Of a DNA stretch of 64,000 bases, positions 53,636-62,613 are shown piece by piece. Position numbers and translations under genes: made by a program. Under the pieces are notes generated by a model that was not told the DNA's origin, did no database searches, and saw nothing but the letters and a program-made list of their open reading frames with translations. Position 1 is the stretch's first letter, and each line of letters opens with the position of its first letter. The DNA is from Fidelibacterota bacterium (GTDB lineage Bacteria; Pseudomonadota; Alphaproteobacteria; Rhodospirillales; Rhodospirillaceae). The stretch lies in the NCBI GenBank assembly GCA_947476275.1, contig CANJPQ010000001.1:124001-188000 (forward strand), in the 5' to 3' direction.

Positions 53636-54604
53636 ATGCACAACTCAATTTCGCGTCGCGCGGCTTTCAGCGTCGTTGCCGGCGCCGCCGCGGCAGCCAT
53701 TACCCGCCCGGCGCGGGCCGCGGAGTTGCCCTCCGTGTGGACATTCGGCGACGTGACGGTCACGCGCGTAATCGACATGCAGGGTCCGTTCCCTGCGGCG
53801 CGGGCGTTCCCAGGTGCGCCGTTGGAAGAACTGGATGCCAACGCATCTTGGCTGGCGCCGTACTTCTACGATCCTGCCACCAAGAACATCCTGTTCAACT
53901 ACCAGTCCTACGTCGTGAAGACGCCGCGGCACACCGTGGTAATGGAATGCGGCTACGGCAACGACAAAGTGCGCGGCAGTGCTGCGGCCAACATGCGCAA
54001 GGGGCCGTATCTGCAAAATCTCGCCGCCGCCGGCGTTCAGACCGACAAGGTGGACTTCGTCCTGTGTAGTCACTTTCACACCGACCACGTCGGCTGGAAT
54101 ACGAAGATGGCGGACGGCCGCTGGGTGCCCACCTTTGCCAAGGCGCGCTACCTGTTCAACAAGAACGAACTGGACGGATTGATGCGCGGCGGTCTCGGCC
54201 CCGATCCGAGCACCAAGGTCGCATACGAAGACAGCATCAAGCCCGTGATCGATGCCGGCAATGCCGACATCATCGACGGTGCGTTCGACATCGGCGACGG
54301 TGTGCAGGTGGTGCCGATGCCGGGGCACACGCCCGGGCACCAGACGCTGACGATCAACTCCCGCGGACGCCGCGCCATCCTGGTCGGGGATGCTCTGCAT
54401 AACCCAATCGAGGTGATGCATCCGGAGTGGGAAGTGCTGTTCGATGCCGACAAGGAAGGCGGCAAAGCCGCGCGCAAACGGCTGGTGGACGCGCACACGG
54501 ACGTGGACATCACCGTCTTTGCCGCCCACTTCGGCGGCCCCACCGCCGGCAAGATCGTCAGCGAGAAGGGCGGCAAGCGGCGGTTCAAGACAGCCGCCGG
54601 CTGA
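53636..54604 (+). CDS. Tat-exported MBL-fold hydrolase
   Basis: A 322-residue metallo-beta-lactamase-fold enzyme. The signal SRRAAFSVVAGAAAAA (R7, R8) ends near ARA-AE and looks like a twin-arginine signal, so the folded, metal-loaded enzyme works in the periplasm. The metal motif is HFHTDHVGW (H146, H148, D150, H151), with PGHTPGHQTL and LVGDALHNP later. The group includes lactonases and esterases; a lactone or ester substrate is inferred. GGGAGGG lies upstream of the ATG. It is the first gene of the accessory region, followed by gntR. Confidence 0.87.
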   Translation: MHNSISRRAAFSVVAGAAAAAITRPARAAELPSVWTFGDVTVTRVIDMQGPFPAARAFPGAPLEELDANASWLAPYFYDPATKNILFNYQSYVVKTPRHTVVMECGYGNDKVRGSAAANMRKGPYLQNLAAAGVQTDKVDFVLCSHFHTDHVGWNTKMADGRWVPTFAKARYLFNKNELDGLMRGGLGPDPSTKVAYEDSIKPVIDAGNADIIDGAFDIGDGVQVVPMPGHTPGHQTLTINSRGRRAILVGDALHNPIEVMHPEWEVLFDADKEGGKAARKRLVDAHTDVDITVFAAHFGGPTAGKIVSEKGGKRRFKTAAG

Positions 54605-54643
54605 GGCAGCCGCGCGATTGACTCAACGGAGCCTGTTCGCCAC

Positions 54644-54665
54644 GTTGTCTTGCAGAACAGACAAC
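54644..54665. promoter_or_regulatory. Predicted GntR operator 1
   Basis: A 22-bp site with arms GTTGTCT (54644-54650) and AGACAAC (54659-54665), part of a perfect 8-bp inverted repeat with 8-bp spacer (54643-54666). It ends 10 bp before gntR. It agrees at 16 of 22 positions with the site at 59022-59043, including the unsymmetrical centre TTG-N-AGAA. Confidence 0.65.
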
Positions 54666-54675
54666 GCGCGAGCCG

Positions 54676-55449
54676 ATGAAAACCCGCGACATCATGCGCC
54701 AGGGTGCGACTGCCACCCTGCATCACAATGTCTACATGATCCTTCGCGAGCGGCTGCGCGGCGGGGTTTTCCCTATGGGCGAACCGCTGCCGAGCGAGCC
54801 GGCGCTGGTTGAGGAATTCGGTGTCTCGCGCGTGACGATCCGCCGGGCACTTGAACAACTGGTCGCCGACGGGTGGATCAGCAAACGGCGCGGCGTCGGT
54901 ACGTTTCCGACCAAGAAGGTGGGCGCGGGCGAACTCCCCTTCTCCGGCACAAACTATCCGGCGTTCCTGGCGGAGAGTTCCAAGCCCTACCGGCTATCCT
55001 TGCTGGCGTTCGAGTTCATAAAGTCGCCCGCGTTCTTGGCGCACCGCGGGCTGAGCTTCGGGCGCCGGGTTCTCAAGGTCACGCGCCTCAGTAGCCTGCG
55101 GACGGAGCCGGTGCATTTGCTGACCAGCTACATTCCCGGCGACTTCGCCCATCTGGTCAGTGAAGCGCAATGCACGCGGCGCACGATGGTGGAAATTCTG
55201 GAAGCCGGCGGTATGCGCATCCTGCACACCGACGTTTTCATCGCCGCCGCCTCGGCGGATTTGGATGTGGCGCGGCGGCTCGACGTTGCCGGCGGCTCGC
55301 CGCTGATCCACATCCAGCGCATCTCGGTCGGCGAAGACGGCGAGCCGCTTGAGTTCTCCGAGTCCTACTCGCGTCCGGACCGGTTCAGGTATCACTTATC
55401 CCTGGACCGCGCCCGGAACGCCGAGAATCTCAAGAAGCTGCAGTTCTAG
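54676..55449 (+). CDS. GntR family transcriptional regulator (HutC/UTRA type)
   Basis: A 257-residue regulator. The winged helix-turn-helix covers about residues 15-80: LPSEPALVEEFGVSRVTIRRALEQL (in parts) and GWISKRRGVGTF. The C-terminal UTRA domain (about 100-245), with LLTSYIPGDF and PLEFSESYSRPDRFRYH, binds a small effector. Such proteins usually repress nearby catabolic genes until the substrate is present. The two matching inverted repeats before this gene and before the FAD monooxygenase gene are its probable targets. Confidence 0.92.
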   Translation: MKTRDIMRQGATATLHHNVYMILRERLRGGVFPMGEPLPSEPALVEEFGVSRVTIRRALEQLVADGWISKRRGVGTFPTKKVGAGELPFSGTNYPAFLAESSKPYRLSLLAFEFIKSPAFLAHRGLSFGRRVLKVTRLSSLRTEPVHLLTSYIPGDFAHLVSEAQCTRRTMVEILEAGGMRILHTDVFIAAASADLDVARRLDVAGGSPLIHIQRISVGEDGEPLEFSESYSRPDRFRYHLSLDRARNAENLKKLQF

Positions 55450-55497
55450 GGCGTGATCCCGAAAAGTGCTGTCGGATTTTCGGATAAGATCACGCCC
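55449..55497. repeat. 49-bp alphaproteobacterial palindromic repeat
   Basis: GGGCGTGATC (55449-55458) and GATCACGCCC (55488-55497) are perfect 10-bp arms; inside them CCGAAAA (55459-55465) pairs with TTTTCGG (55477-55483). This resembles a well-known dispersed intergenic element (GCGTGATC ... CCGAAAA ... TTTTCGG ... GATCACGC) of alphaproteobacteria. It lies between converging gntR and TonB receptor genes and may end both transcripts. Confidence 0.8.
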
Positions 55498-55508
55498 CAC
55501 TTCCAAAG

Positions 55509-57785
55509 TTAGAACTTCGCGCGCGCTGTGAGGCCGATGGTGCGGCGGGGTCCCAGTGTCGGCGTGTAGCGCGTGTCGTTGCGGCCCGTGTCCACGTTCG
55601 AACCGGAAATGTAGGTGCGGTTGAACAGGTTCTTGGCCCACAGCTGCAACTCGTATTGCCGGAACGTGAAGCCGATGGAGCCGTTAGCAACCGTTCGCGC
55701 GCCGATCGACGCGAGATTCTGGGGCTCCAGCACCTGGCCCGACTGCCATGCGACGTCGCCGCGGATATAGCCGGACAGTTCGTTGGCGATCTCCTGCTCG
55801 TAGATGAAGCCGCCGTTGAATTGGTTTTTCGATTGCCGCGGCAGGAGGTTGCCGCCCACCGCGCCGCTCGTCGCGCAAACAATGTTGTTGCACAAGCTCG
55901 TGATGCCGCCTTGGACGGACTGACCCTTGCCGAACCGCGGATCGGCCACCGAGCCGCCGAAGTTCAAGGTCAGATTGTCGGTCGCAACCCAGATCACCTC
56001 GAGCTCCGCGCCATAGGCGCGTGCCGCGCCGCTGTTCAGGATGATCGTGGCGACCGTTGCACCCGTCGGGATGTTCGACGGGAAGGCGTTGAGCTGCAGG
56101 TTGGCCCACTTGGTATAGTACAGGGCGCCGTTGACCTGCAGGCGCTTTTCGAAGAACTGGTTCTTGGTGCCGAGTTCATAGGTCCAGTTCGTATCGGGCC
56201 CGTAGGCGCGTTCGGATTCCACGAACACCGTCGCGTTGAAGCCGCCGCTCTTCGTGCCCTTGGCGGCGGACACATAAACCTGCGAGTCAGGCGTAATCTT
56301 GTATTGCGCCGTGACGCGCGGCGAGAACGTCTTGAACTTGGTGCGGTAGACGTTGACCGTGGATGCGCTGCGCACCTCTTTGGATTCTTCGGAATAGCGT
56401 CCCTGCAGGTTGATGTTGAACCGCTGGTCGAGCATATCGAGGCTGAGTTCCCCGAAGCCTGCCCAATCGGACACGTCCTGCTGTTGTCGCCCGCCGGCCG
56501 GCGTGGTGTTCGCGATCGTGATCGGCGTCGTCCCCAACGCCGGCACCGCGGTGGTGCGAATGTCCAGCACGTCCGTTGTCTGGAAGTGGAACAACCCGGC
56601 CATGGCCTTCAGGTTGTTGCCGCTATCGTACGACAAGCGCACTTCGTGGGACGTGGCGTCGATGTTGCCGTTGGGCGTACCCAGGAAGGTGATGGTCGAC
56701 CCCGGGTTCGTATAGAACTGATTGCTCGCGCCGAAGGCCGACGCAAACGTCTTCACGTATCCGAACAGGTAATTGAGCGTGAAGTGATCGTTGATCTTCC
56801 AGTTGGCATTGGTGCGGTAAAAGTCGCTCTTTGACTGCAGTCCATAGGACCGTGGATCCATCTGGAGCGAGGTGTTGATCGGAACGCGGCCGCAGAAGAG
56901 CTGATTTACGCCGGCAATCGGCGCGCAGTTGAGGCCGCCCGCGAATTCTTCGAGCGTGTAGGCCGCTTCCAATTCCTTGTCGGTATTAAAGCGGTAGTAA
57001 CTGGCCTCAATCTTCAGGCTTTCAGATGGCGCCGCGGTGGCGGCAACGAAGTATGCATCGTTGTCGTAACCGCCGAGATTGCTCTTGGTGCCCGGGTCAA
57101 TGTTTGCACGACGCAGCGGATGGACGCTCTTCCACGTGCCGTTGAATTGGGCGTGGCTTCCTCCGGCGCGCAGCGCCAGGCGATCCTTCACCACCGGCAC
57201 GTTCACGTCGCCGTTGATCTTGTAGAGCTGGTAGGTGCCGGCCGTGGCTTCGACGGTGGCCTCGAACTTCTCGATGTTCGGCTTGCGCGTCACGTAGTTG
57301 ATCGCGCCGGCGAAGGCGTTGCGGCCGTAAGTCGCGCTCTGCGGGCCTTTGAGGATTTCGATGCGCTCGAGCCCGATCGCGCCGGGATCCGTCATGTAAT
57401 TGCGCGGCAGGTATACGCCGTCGAAGAAGGTGGAGACGTTGTTCTCAAGGTCATTGAGGTTGAGCTCGGCCAATCCGCGGATCACCGGTGTGGCGGAGGC
57501 GCCGTTGGCGTAGCCCTCGAAGGTGAAGCCCGGCGTGTACATCGCCACGTCGCGCAGTTCGCGGATCTGCAAGCGCTCCATGGTCTTTTCGGTGAAGGCG
57601 TTGATGACTTCCGGCACCGCCTGAAGATTTTCCTCGCGCTTACGGGCGACGACGGTGATCTCTTCAAGTTCGGCACGCACTTGCGCTTGTGCCGGTGCGA
57701 TCTGGCCGGGGCCAAAAGCGGTCGCGCCCAGGAGCGCAGCGCCGGCTAGGAGCCGTGCGCGTGTAGAACAGCCTGCTGTAGTCAT
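55509..57785 (-). CDS. TonB-dependent outer-membrane receptor
   Basis: A 758-residue receptor. The signal peptide ends near AQA-QV (about residue 35). The TonB box is EEITVVARKREE, the plug follows (VPEVINAFTEKTMERL, PVIRGLAELNLNDL, IEILKGPQSATYGRNAFAGAINYVT in parts), and the 22-strand barrel ends with the usual Phe (ARAKF). The sequence fits the sphingomonad-like receptors for organic compounds better than siderophore receptors. GGGGGAGG lies just before the ATG. It follows the FAD monooxygenase gene by 53 bp. Confidence 0.94.
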   Translation of the reverse strand: MTTAGCSTRARLLAGAALLGATAFGPGQIAPAQAQVRAELEEITVVARKREENLQAVPEVINAFTEKTMERLQIRELRDVAMYTPGFTFEGYANGASATPVIRGLAELNLNDLENNVSTFFDGVYLPRNYMTDPGAIGLERIEILKGPQSATYGRNAFAGAINYVTRKPNIEKFEATVEATAGTYQLYKINGDVNVPVVKDRLALRAGGSHAQFNGTWKSVHPLRRANIDPGTKSNLGGYDNDAYFVAATAAPSESLKIEASYYRFNTDKELEAAYTLEEFAGGLNCAPIAGVNQLFCGRVPINTSLQMDPRSYGLQSKSDFYRTNANWKINDHFTLNYLFGYVKTFASAFGASNQFYTNPGSTITFLGTPNGNIDATSHEVRLSYDSGNNLKAMAGLFHFQTTDVLDIRTTAVPALGTTPITIANTTPAGGRQQQDVSDWAGFGELSLDMLDQRFNINLQGRYSEESKEVRSASTVNVYRTKFKTFSPRVTAQYKITPDSQVYVSAAKGTKSGGFNATVFVESERAYGPDTNWTYELGTKNQFFEKRLQVNGALYYTKWANLQLNAFPSNIPTGATVATIILNSGAARAYGAELEVIWVATDNLTLNFGGSVADPRFGKGQSVQGGITSLCNNIVCATSGAVGGNLLPRQSKNQFNGGFIYEQEIANELSGYIRGDVAWQSGQVLEPQNLASIGARTVANGSIGFTFRQYELQLWAKNLFNRTYISGSNVDTGRNDTRYTPTLGPRRTIGLTARAKF

Positions 57786-57838
57786 GTTTTCCTCCCCCTT
57801 GCGCGGGACAGTGCCCGCGACGTTTCTTATCCGAAGCC

Positions 57839-58993
57839 TCACACCGCCACGGTTGTGGCGTCGTACGTATAGATGCTGTCGACATAGGCCTGACGTTCGG
57901 CGGACTTGTCGCCGCGGACGTTTTGATAAAGTCCGGCCGCGGCGCGCGAGCGCAGGATGATTCCGCCGGCGCGCGGCGCCCGCATGTGTTCATAGCGCTG
58001 CAGCGCTTTCTCCACCGGCAGGTCGCTGAGGCAGCGCGCCAGCACGCAGCCGTCCTCGATTGCCATCGCCGAGCCTTGCGCCATCAGCGGCAGCATCGGG
58101 TGCGCTGCATCGCCCAAAAGCGTGATGCGGCCTTGCGTCCATACGTCCGCCGGTTCGCGGTCGAACAGGCCCCACTTGAAGCACGTCCCCGCAGGCGTAG
58201 CCGCGAGCAGCGCGCGCAGGTCGGGATGCCAGCCGTCGAATTCGCTCAAAAGGTCGCTGACATTGGCCGGAATGTTCCAGCCTTCCTCTTCCCATTTGGT
58301 CCGCGCCACCGCGACGAAGTTCACGAAGGTGCCGTGACGCACGCCGTATTGAACGACGTGGTGATCGGGGCCGATCCACACGGTCGAGGCCGGGCCGCTC
58401 ACGGTGTCTGGCAGGCCGGCGGCGGGGACAAGCCCGCGCCAGGCGACCTGGCCGGTGAAGTGCGGGCTTTCGCGGCCGAACAGCGTTGCGCGCACAACCG
58501 AGCGCGCGCCGTCGCAGCCGATCAGAACACCGCCCTCGGCGACCGTGCCGTTGGCAAACACTGCGCGCACGCCATCGGCGGTCTGCTCGACGCGCTCGCA
58601 CACGTGCGAGGTGTGCAAGCACGACGGATCGTAGGCGGCTACCGCGTCCAGCAGGGTCCGATGGAGGTCGGCGCGATGAATGTGAACCTGGGGTGCGCCG
58701 TAGGTTGCGACGCGGTCGTTGAGCGGGGTGCTCTGCATAATTTCGGCGGTATCGAATTTCCGATACAGCGACGCGGTCGGGCGGTCGCCCTTCGCCATCA
58801 GGCCGCTCTCCAGGCCCAGATTCAGCAGAACACGGGTGGCGTTCGGCGTGAGCATGATACCGGCGCCGATTTCGCCGAACTCCGGCGCTTGCTCGTACAC
58901 GGAGATCCGGTAGCCGGCCCGCTGCAGGCTCAGCCCGGCAGTGAGCCCGCCGATGCCGGCGCCGATGATGATCACATGCTCGCTCGGGGACAT
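57839..58993 (-). CDS. FAD-dependent monooxygenase (salicylate/6-hydroxynicotinate hydroxylase-like)
   Basis: A 384-residue class A flavin hydroxylase. The FAD site is IIGAGIGGLTAGLSLQRAG, the NAD(P)H/FAD motif is IGCDGARSVVR and the second FAD motif is LLGDAAHPMLPLMAQGSAMAIEDG (in parts). Enzymes of this group hydroxylate aromatic acids such as salicylate, 3-hydroxybenzoate or 6-hydroxynicotinate. The substrate is unknown. It is the first gene of an operon with the TonB receptor, behind a promoter overlapped by the predicted GntR operator. Confidence 0.9.
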   Translation of the reverse strand: MSPSEHVIIIGAGIGGLTAGLSLQRAGYRISVYEQAPEFGEIGAGIMLTPNATRVLLNLGLESGLMAKGDRPTASLYRKFDTAEIMQSTPLNDRVATYGAPQVHIHRADLHRTLLDAVAAYDPSCLHTSHVCERVEQTADGVRAVFANGTVAEGGVLIGCDGARSVVRATLFGRESPHFTGQVAWRGLVPAAGLPDTVSGPASTVWIGPDHHVVQYGVRHGTFVNFVAVARTKWEEEGWNIPANVSDLLSEFDGWHPDLRALLAATPAGTCFKWGLFDREPADVWTQGRITLLGDAAHPMLPLMAQGSAMAIEDGCVLARCLSDLPVEKALQRYEHMRAPRAGGIILRSRAAAGLYQNVRGDKSAERQAYVDSIYTYDATTVAV

Positions 58994-59021
58994 ATACCGG
59001 ACCAACCCTGACTTGCCGAAG

Positions 59022-59056
59022 CTTGTATTGTAGAAAATACAAGTGGGTCCTGCCAA
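59022..59056 (-). promoter_or_regulatory. Promoter of the FAD monooxygenase-TonB operon with GntR operator 2
   Basis: On the minus strand TTGGCA (59056-59051), an 18-bp spacer and TACAAT (59032-59027) make a good promoter. A 22-bp inverted repeat, CTTGTATT (59022-59029) and AATACAAG (59036-59043), covers the -10. It resembles HutC-type TTGTAT/ATACAA operators and matches the site before gntR, so GntR would block transcription directly. Confidence 0.7.
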
Positions 59057-59105
59057 GGTGCTAGATTGCAGACAAGCATCACCGCTCGGTGAGGGGCTGG
59101 GGCTG

Positions 59106-61145
59106 CTAGTCGTGCGCGGCGGGCGCGTCCGGGCCTCGAAGGCTATGGCGGGTGTACTGGTCCACGGCGTCTGCCAGCACCGCCGGGCCGTCCTCCGCGA
59201 GCATCAGGCGCGCCCGCACCTGGGCGGCAATCGCCGCGGCCACCTGTGCGCGATAGGCCGCGGCGGAGGCATAGCGCTTTTCCAGCGACGGGCGCGGGTC
59301 GCCTGCGGCCAGCCGCTCCGCTTCTGTGGCAGCGAACGGGAAGAACTGCCCGTTCTGGCCGCACAGATCGGGCCCGCCTTCGCCTGGTTTCAGCAACGCC
59401 CAGCCGGTGTAAGTCCCCAACGGGGCCTGCAGCAGGGGCACGCGCACGCCGCCCACTTCATTGCCGTCCGCGTCTACCTGGGACACCAGTGTCGTGTAGG
59501 TCTTGCCGGGGACGTCGGTCGGCGGAACCGCCTCGAAATTGAGCACACGCAATGGGGCCAGGGACTCCGGGTGATAGGCCGCGGCGGGCAGGGCCGGCCA
59601 GCCGCGGTAGGACGTCGCCGGGATCGCCGGGAAGCGCACGTCCGCGGCCCCCACCAGCGTGCGGTTGCGCACCCGCGGCACTTGGGAAGCCGGCGGCGAC
59701 ACGCCCCGCGTCACCCAGGCATCCATCGCCGTCAGCAAGGCGCGGAATAGCGGCCCCTGGTACAGCGGATTGGACAGTTGCACGCAAGCCTGCATCGGCT
59801 GCGGCCGTTCGCCGAAACCGACGGAATGCTGTTGGCTGGCCGTGGCATACAGACGCACGTCCGGCGCGGCCGTGTCGTTGAGGTCGCGGCCGAAGGCGTC
59901 GGTGTGATTGAGCGCGCTGCTCTTGTTCCAATACTCGTTGGCGCTGTCGACATTCATGACCTTGGGGCAGACATCGCGGGCGCGGCAGCGCTTGAAGATG
60001 CCGTCGGTAAGGCCGGTGAGCGGATCCGTCCGCACCGCGAAGGTGTGCGGGCCTTGCTTCTCACGCACCCGCGCGCGGATGTGCTGTTGTGCGCTGCGGG
60101 TCGGTTCTGCGAAGCGGAAGTTGGTCCACATCAACCCGATGCCCGTGGCATAGGGGATCATGCCGTCGATCACGCGCCGTTGGGTGCCCGCCTCGTCTTC
60201 GTTGAAGCCCCAATACACGAAGTCCCGCTGCACGCGTCCACCCTGGGAGCGACCGAAGGCATACACCGCGTCCAGGCCTTTGGGCCGGGCGAGGGGGTTG
60301 GCGGTGCCGGCATCGTCCGCAGCTGCGGTTCGCAGGAAGGTGATGAAGTCCCGTGTCGCCGCATAGCCGATGGTCATCGGCACGGGATCCTTGGCGGTAT
60401 AGACGAACTCGTAGATCCAGTTCGGCTTGGCAGGACCGGGTAGGCGCACGCGCCCGTCGCCGTCATAATGCCAGCCGGTCAGCGGCGTCTTCGGATCGTC
60501 CACATGTTCGCGCACCGTCAACGTGCCATTGCCGGGCTGCGCAGGGGCTGCGGGATAGATCAGCGCAATCGCGGTATCGGTCGGCGCAGCCGGGATCAGC
60601 TCCGCCGCGACCGGGGCTGTGATGCTGGAGCCGTCGCGATTGCGGACCACCGGCAGGGTGATCGATTCCATGTTGGGCCCAGGCTTCACGTTGCCGTCCC
60701 AGCCGCTCCAGGCCAGGGCGTAGCCCTGCCGGTTCAGCCAGCCGTTGCCGAAATGCGCCGCCGTGGCCGGATCGTTCGACACCTCCGTCGCGTCGTTGAT
60801 GCGCAGCTCGAGCTTCGTGCCGCGGTTGTTGAACATGTAAAACAGCTTGCCGTTCGCCCTCGCCGCGTCACGCGGCTTGAGGATGGTGAAGGTGGCGCTG
60901 TAGCGCACCTTGCCGTTGACCGTAGGCGCGAGGTCGAGATCGACAATGAGCGCATTGCGGGGATTGGCGGGATCGATCTCGCCGTCGAACGTGCCGACAA
61001 TCTTCTCATAGGCGCCGGTGGCGCCGAAGGCCGGCAGGTCGACGATCTCGCTGCGCGCGATATTGAGCTGCGTCAGCCGCGCCGACGCCGGCGGCGCCGT
61101 CACCGCGATCATCAGTACTGCAATGAGGACAGACCGTGATTGCAT
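59106..61145 (-). CDS. Exported alpha/beta hydrolase (Abhydrolase_10 / large esterase)
   Basis: A 679-residue exported protein. The signal peptide ends near ASA-RL (about residue 23). The nucleophile elbow is FGRSQGGR, as in large alpha/beta hydrolase-domain proteins of PF20091, mostly of unknown function. The Ser is the expected nucleophile; the acid and His are less clear. It could release an alcohol or aromatic acid from an ester in the periplasm. GAGG lies about 7 nt before the ATG. It precedes the FAD monooxygenase gene, which also has its own promoter. Confidence 0.82.
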   Translation of the reverse strand: MQSRSVLIAVLMIAVTAPPASARLTQLNIARSEIVDLPAFGATGAYEKIVGTFDGEIDPANPRNALIVDLDLAPTVNGKVRYSATFTILKPRDAARANGKLFYMFNNRGTKLELRINDATEVSNDPATAAHFGNGWLNRQGYALAWSGWDGNVKPGPNMESITLPVVRNRDGSSITAPVAAELIPAAPTDTAIALIYPAAPAQPGNGTLTVREHVDDPKTPLTGWHYDGDGRVRLPGPAKPNWIYEFVYTAKDPVPMTIGYAATRDFITFLRTAAADDAGTANPLARPKGLDAVYAFGRSQGGRVQRDFVYWGFNEDEAGTQRRVIDGMIPYATGIGLMWTNFRFAEPTRSAQQHIRARVREKQGPHTFAVRTDPLTGLTDGIFKRCRARDVCPKVMNVDSANEYWNKSSALNHTDAFGRDLNDTAAPDVRLYATASQQHSVGFGERPQPMQACVQLSNPLYQGPLFRALLTAMDAWVTRGVSPPASQVPRVRNRTLVGAADVRFPAIPATSYRGWPALPAAAYHPESLAPLRVLNFEAVPPTDVPGKTYTTLVSQVDADGNEVGGVRVPLLQAPLGTYTGWALLKPGEGGPDLCGQNGQFFPFAATEAERLAAGDPRPSLEKRYASAAAYRAQVAAAIAAQVRARLMLAEDGPAVLADAVDQYTRHSLRGPDAPAAHD

Positions 61146-61235
61146 GCCCACACCTCGGCGCGACCGGTCGCCATTGTTGGCACGCGCGCCGCATTGCGAC
61201 AAGGTTGGTACACGGGAAGTCAGGGGGCTTTGTAT

Positions 61236-61853
61236 ATGTCAGGAAATACCGCTCAGTCCTGGGGCACGGGCGCGAAGGCGTTCCACTGGATCATGGCGAT
61301 CATGATCCTGCTCGAGGCACCCATCGGCTATGTCATGAGCCATACCTATAGTCCGGGATCCGGCAGCGCGCGCATCAAGGGGCTGCACGACGTTGCCTCG
61401 ATGGTGCATCACACCAACGGGCTGTTGATCCTGGCTCTCGTGCTGTTCCGCCTGGGCTGGCGTTCCACCCATCCGGCGCCGGACTTGCCGGCGGCGCTGG
61501 CGACCTACCAGCGGGTGCTCGCCCGCGTCACACAGGGGTTGCTCTATGCCTTGATGATCGCGTTACCGCTGTCTGGCTGGGTGGCGCTCAGCGTCCTCGC
61601 GGACAGCGCGCAGTTCGGCAAGACGGCGATCTGGTTCTTCGGCACCGACAGCTTTCCGCGCCTGCCGTTCATCACGCCATTGGGTCCGACCGATCCCGCC
61701 GGGTACAGCACGTTCGGGCGGCTGCACGTCACGACATTCTATGTCGGCTGCGGCGTCCTGGCGTTGCACGCCATCGGTGCCTTCTGGCACCACCTCGTGC
61801 GCCGCGACGGCGTGCTCTGGGCGATGTGGCCGAGCCCTGACGCGCGGCGCTAG
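61236..61853 (+). CDS. Cytochrome b561
   Basis: A 205-residue four-helix membrane cytochrome. Candidate heme-b ligands are H in AKAFHWIMAI, H in MVHHTNGLL, and H in RLHVTTFYVG and LALHAIGAFWHHL. Such proteins pass electrons between quinones and periplasmic acceptors. Its start is divergent from the exported hydrolase (90 bp gap). It ends two bases before the convergent esterase stop. Confidence 0.92.
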   Translation: MSGNTAQSWGTGAKAFHWIMAIMILLEAPIGYVMSHTYSPGSGSARIKGLHDVASMVHHTNGLLILALVLFRLGWRSTHPAPDLPAALATYQRVLARVTQGLLYALMIALPLSGWVALSVLADSAQFGKTAIWFFGTDSFPRLPFITPLGPTDPAGYSTFGRLHVTTFYVGCGVLALHAIGAFWHHLVRRDGVLWAMWPSPDARR

Positions 61854-61854
61854 G

Positions 61855-62607
61855 TCAGGTCAATCGGTTCCGCATCAGCTCGAAGGCTTCTTCCCGCTGC
61901 CCTTGCGTCTTGCTCGACGTGAGGAAGCCATGCGGGGCGTCGGCGAAGCGGTGCAGATCGACCGCGACCCCAGCCCTGTGAAGCCTGCCGGCGTAGAGCA
62001 TGGCTTCATCACGCAATGGGTCGTTCTCGCCGACGATGATCAGGGCCGATGGCAGACCGGACAAGTCGTTGGCATGCAACGGTGCGGCCATCGGATCGGT
62101 CATGTCGACATTGCCTTCCGTGTAGGCGCTCCAGCCCGCGCGGATGTTGGCCATCGGCTGGTCGTCCACCGCGTTCTTGCGTGAGTCGGTGTCCATGCCG
62201 CCGGCAAGCATGGGGTAGATCAGCCACTGCTGCGCGATCGTAGGTCCGCCGCGCGTCCGCGCCAGAAGCGTCGACGCCGCCGCCAGCGCACCGCCCGCGC
62301 TTTCGCCGCAGACGACGAGGTCCTTAGTCATGGTGGCCGCCCACTGCAGGGCCACGAGCGCATCGTCGGTCGCGGCCGGAAAAGGGTGATTGGGCGCCAG
62401 TCGGTAGATCACGCTCGCGACCGCGCACCCGCACGCTTCCGCCAGGCGTGAACACAAACCTTCGTTCTGCGCTGAAAAATGCGTCACGAACCCGCCGCCT
62501 TGGAAATGCAGGATCACCGTTCGGCGCGCGAGTTTCTCCGGAAGGTGCACCTCGACCGGAATCGGGCCGTGTGCAGCAGGAATGGTCGTGTATTTAACGG
62601 TCGCCAT
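61855..62607 (-). CDS. HSL-family alpha/beta hydrolase (esterase)
   Basis: A 250-residue cytosolic esterase. The nucleophile is S103 in CGESAGGAL, with the acid in GENDPLRDEA and the His in DAPHGF. The oxyanion motif is HFQGGGF: the usual first His of HGGG is Q36, with a His two residues before. It resembles hormone-sensitive-lipase-type esterases for short-chain esters. It lies 6 bp after the acyl-CoA dehydrogenase stop in the same direction, so they are one operon. Confidence 0.88.
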   Translation of the reverse strand: MATVKYTTIPAAHGPIPVEVHLPEKLARRTVILHFQGGGFVTHFSAQNEGLCSRLAEACGCAVASVIYRLAPNHPFPAATDDALVALQWAATMTKDLVVCGESAGGALAAASTLLARTRGGPTIAQQWLIYPMLAGGMDTDSRKNAVDDQPMANIRAGWSAYTEGNVDMTDPMAAPLHANDLSGLPSALIIVGENDPLRDEAMLYAGRLHRAGVAVDLHRFADAPHGFLTSSKTQGQREEAFELMRNRLT

Positions 62608-62613
62608 CTTGCT

